Origin: an uncultured Bacilli bacterium
Lineage (GTDB): Bacteria > Bacillota_I > Bacilli_A > RF39 > UBA660
Reading direction: 5' to 3'
Assembly: GCA_947631345.1 (NCBI GenBank)
Contig: CANRKW010000048.1
Location: forward strand, 1-7,509
DNA length: 7,509 nucleotides
The number at the start of each line of letters is the position of its first letter. The stretch's first letter is position 1. The position numbers and the translations under genes are program-made. Below, piece by piece: positions 6,341 to 7,509 of the stretch. The notes under the pieces were generated by a model. That model made no database searches. It saw only the letters and a list, made by a program, of their open reading frames with translations, and was not told the DNA's origin.

Positions 6341-6365
6341 TAAAAAGAAAACCCAGTAAACTGGG
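6341..6365 (-). terminator. Intrinsic terminator after tRNA-Ser
   Basis: On the minus strand a CCCAG / CTGGG stem with a TTTA loop (6365-6352) is followed by a T-rich run, TTTTCTTTTT (6351-6342). It begins 14 bases after the tRNA 3' end. On the plus strand the same hairpin is followed by ATTATTTTTT, so it could also stop transcripts coming the other way. Confidence 0.8.
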
Positions 6366-6378
6366 ATTATTTTTTAAT

Positions 6379-6469
6379 TGGCGGAGTGAGAGAGATTTGA
6401 ACTCTCGCAGCAGTTACCCGCTCTACACCCTTAGCAGGGGCGCCTCTTCAACCACTTGAGTATCACTCC
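6379..6469 (-). tRNA. trnS: tRNA-Ser (anticodon GCU, reads AGC/AGU)
   Basis: The 91-base gene folds into a class II tRNA. The acceptor stem GGAGTGA (6469-6463) pairs with TCACTCC (6389-6383), followed by discriminator G and an encoded CCA (6381-6379). The D stem is CTC/GAG. The anticodon stem CGCCC/GGGTG (one G-U pair) carries the loop CTGCTAA with anticodon GCT at 6435-6433. The long variable arm forms a stem AGCGG/CTGCT with a GTAA loop, characteristic of serine tRNAs. The T arm is GAGAG-TTCAAAT-CTCTC. It has its own promoter and terminator and looks fully functional. Confidence 0.97.
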
Positions 6470-6490
6470 ATATCTGTGCTTGACTATTTA

Positions 6491-6519
6491 ATTCTAACCT
6501 ATTTTTTAGGTAAAGTCAA
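6491..6519 (-). promoter_or_regulatory. Promoter of tRNA-Ser
   Basis: On the minus strand, TTGACT (6519-6514, 5 of 6) and TAGAAT (6496-6491, 5 of 6) are separated by 17 bases. The start would be near 6484, leaving about 15 bases of 5' leader for RNase P to remove. The spacer holds a short dyad, ACCTA/TAGGT around an A-tract. Confidence 0.75.
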
Positions 6520-6530
6520 TTAAAATTAAC

Positions 6531-6584
6531 AAAAAAGGAAGTATAACTGAACGTATAACTTGTATACTATTTATACTTCCTTTT
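6531..6584 (-). terminator. Long-stem terminator after the Smr-prepilin gene
   Basis: A perfect 14-bp inverted repeat (6533-6546 with 6571-6584) encloses a 24-base loop, which itself holds a 5-bp GTATA/TATAC stem. On the minus strand the stem ends in a run of six T (6536-6531). It begins 25 bases past the stop of the Smr-prepilin gene and just before the tRNA promoter, so it separates the two units. The stem is AT-rich but long enough to be stable. Confidence 0.75.
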
Positions 6585-6608
6585 ATATTATATGTTTTTT
6601 CTTTTATT

Positions 6609-7277
6609 TTATTCACAATTTATTGTAAATTTATCAGTTATATCATCTACTTTAATTAAACTAGCAGTAATTGGATTTCCACTTAATGAAATACCATATT
6701 CTTTATCACTTACTTTTAAAGATAAAACTTCTCCATCATCATTAAGAGTTATATCATAATATACATTTTCTCCATTAGTTATATCTAAAGCATTTAAAGT
6801 TTTATCGTTTCCTACACAATATCTAGTTTTACCATCATCTCTTAGTAAAAAAGTTGTGTATGCACTATTGTAAATACCTATTACATTAGTTTGAAAAATC
6901 TTCTTTTTACTTGCATTATATGAATTTATAATATTTGGCATAATGATTAACATAATTGTTCCTATTAAAGCTATAACAGCAAGTAATTCTACTAATGTAA
7001 AGCCGTTTTTGTTATTTTTTAATTTTATTATAGTCATACCATCATTAAAATAATCAGTTTTAAAACTCAAAACTTCTTTTTTTCTTTTTAAATATTCATG
7101 AATTTCTTTTTTTAATATTCCACTACCTTTACCATGTATAACCGCAATTTCATAATTTTTTAGTTTTAAATTATCATTTATAAATTCTTCAGTTTTTACT
7201 TTAGCAGTTATTTTATCACATCCGTGTAAGTCAATACTTGGTAATAAACTAGTGAACGGGTTTTCTTGTTTTTTCAT
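6609..7277 (-). CDS. Fusion of an Smr (MutS2-type) domain and a type IV prepilin
   Basis: The 222-residue protein has two unrelated parts in one frame. Residues 13-87 are an Smr domain: IDLHG (15-19), AVIHGKGSGILKKEI (45-59; the HGxGxG motif) and the closing strand DGMTIIKL (79-86). Smr domains act on nucleic acids or ribosomes, as in MutS2 and SmrB. Directly after comes KNNKNG then FTLVELLAV (93-101): a type IV prepilin site with cleavage expected after G92, Glu at +5, a hydrophobic helix (93-113, with the usual proline P114), and a ~108-residue outer domain with C154 and C221. The ATG at 7277 has GAGGT 11 bases upstream and overlaps the preceding gene by 29 bases. An internal ATG at codon 81 (7037) could start a normal-length prepilin but has no ribosome binding site. 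Both domain calls are firm; whether the fusion is natural is open. Confidence 0.85.
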   Translation of the reverse strand: MKKQENPFTSLLPSIDLHGCDKITAKVKTEEFINDNLKLKNYEIAVIHGKGSGILKKEIHEYLKRKKEVLSFKTDYFNDGMTIIKLKNNKNGFTLVELLAVIALIGTIMLIIMPNIINSYNASKKKIFQTNVIGIYNSAYTTFLLRDDGKTRYCVGNDKTLNALDITNGENVYYDITLNDDGEVLSLKVSDKEYGISLSGNPITASLIKVDDITDKFTINCE

Positions 7278-7509
7278 ATATTTTATATACCTCTTCTACT
7301 TCTGGTATGCTCAAAGAAGAGCCTAATTTTTCTTTAGATAAACTTGAAGTGATATTCGCAATTTTTAGGCATTTTTCTAGTGGTAATTTAAGTGCTTTAC
7401 CATAACTAAAAGCACTAGTGAAAATCTCTTTAGCACCAGTAGTATCTTTCACTTTAACTTTTAATGAACTCATTATTTTTATTTTGTCATTTAATCTATA
7501 AATACATCC
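7249..7509 (-). CDS. PfkB/ribokinase-family carbohydrate kinase, C-terminal part only
   Basis: The frame is open to the right edge, so the N-terminus lies outside; the ATG at 7473 is internal. The 86 visible residues follow the PfkB C-terminal pattern: a GCIYRLNDKIKI strand pair, then VKVKDTTGAKEIF, where the family has the DTTGAGD-x-F signature, then TSAFSYGKALKLPLEKCLKIAN, SLSKEKLGSSLSIP, and a short acidic tail. Family enzymes phosphorylate sugars or nucleosides in the cytosol using the signature Asp as catalytic base. Here Gly-Asp of the signature is replaced by Lys-Glu, which may lower or abolish classical activity. Its last 29 bases overlap the Smr-prepilin gene, so the two are probably co-transcribed. 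Confidence 0.85.
   Translation of the reverse strand, partial: GCIYRLNDKIKIMSSLKVKVKDTTGAKEIFTSAFSYGKALKLPLEKCLKIANITSSLSKEKLGSSLSIPEVEEVYKIYEKTRKPVH

Noticed and set aside
7035..7037. Internal ATG as the true start of a stand-alone prepilin
   Set aside because: No ribosome binding site precedes it and the upstream Smr frame is a complete, well-formed domain; kept only as an alternative.
1..7509. CRISPR array, insertion sequence, attachment site, riboswitch or TGA recoding
   Set aside because: I saw no regularly spaced repeats, transposase or integrase, terminal inverted repeats, or long structured leader. The tRNA gene shows no duplicated 3' end within the window. All reading frames work with the standard code.

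Overview
The window comes from a very AT-rich, monoderm-type bacterium, most likely an uncultured gut Bacillota or Mollicutes-related lineage. The evidence is consistent AAGGAG-type ribosome binding sites, TTGACA-17-TATAAT-type promoters, Lys/Asn/Ile-rich proteins, and a Tad pilus locus with no secretin or other outer-membrane part. Tryptophan is read from TGG and no TGA recoding is needed. G+C was judged by eye, not counted.

Almost everything is on the minus strand, so genes are described here from high to low coordinates. The right edge (7509-6609) holds the C-terminal end of a PfkB/ribokinase-family sugar kinase with an altered catalytic motif. It overlaps a 222-residue protein that joins an Smr (MutS2-type) domain directly to a type IV prepilin. 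A hairpin terminator follows (6531-6584), then a tRNA-Ser(GCU) with its own promoter and terminator (6519-6341).

Next is an intergenic stretch (6340-6214) with an unusually good promoter, an inverted repeat inside its spacer, and a strong ribosome binding site. These lead only into a 27-codon open frame that collides with the 3' end of the single plus-strand gene, a DUF192 protein (5854-6156). The DUF192 gene diverges from the main operon.

The main operon (5831-1132) is a compact Gram-positive Tad/Flp pilus locus in the order flp pilin, TadE-like, TadG-like, CpaE/TadZ ATPase, CpaF/TadA motor ATPase, TadB, TadC. It has tight spacing (gaps of 12, 12 and 1 nt; overlaps of 8, 23 and 1 nt) and one good promoter before flp. 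In the family model, the pilin and pseudopilins are cleaved by a prepilin peptidase, CpaE positions the machine, CpaF supplies ATP-driven motion, and TadB/TadC form the membrane platform. No prepilin peptidase is present here, so it must be encoded elsewhere; it would also be needed for the FTLVE-type prepilin at the right edge.

The left edge (1057-1) is a HipA-like protein kinase gene that runs off the window, with its own promoter and ribosome binding site. The points most worth a second look are the Smr-prepilin fusion, the orphan strong promoter antisense to DUF192, the degenerate PfkB motif, and paired C-terminal cysteines shared by three different pilin-like proteins.
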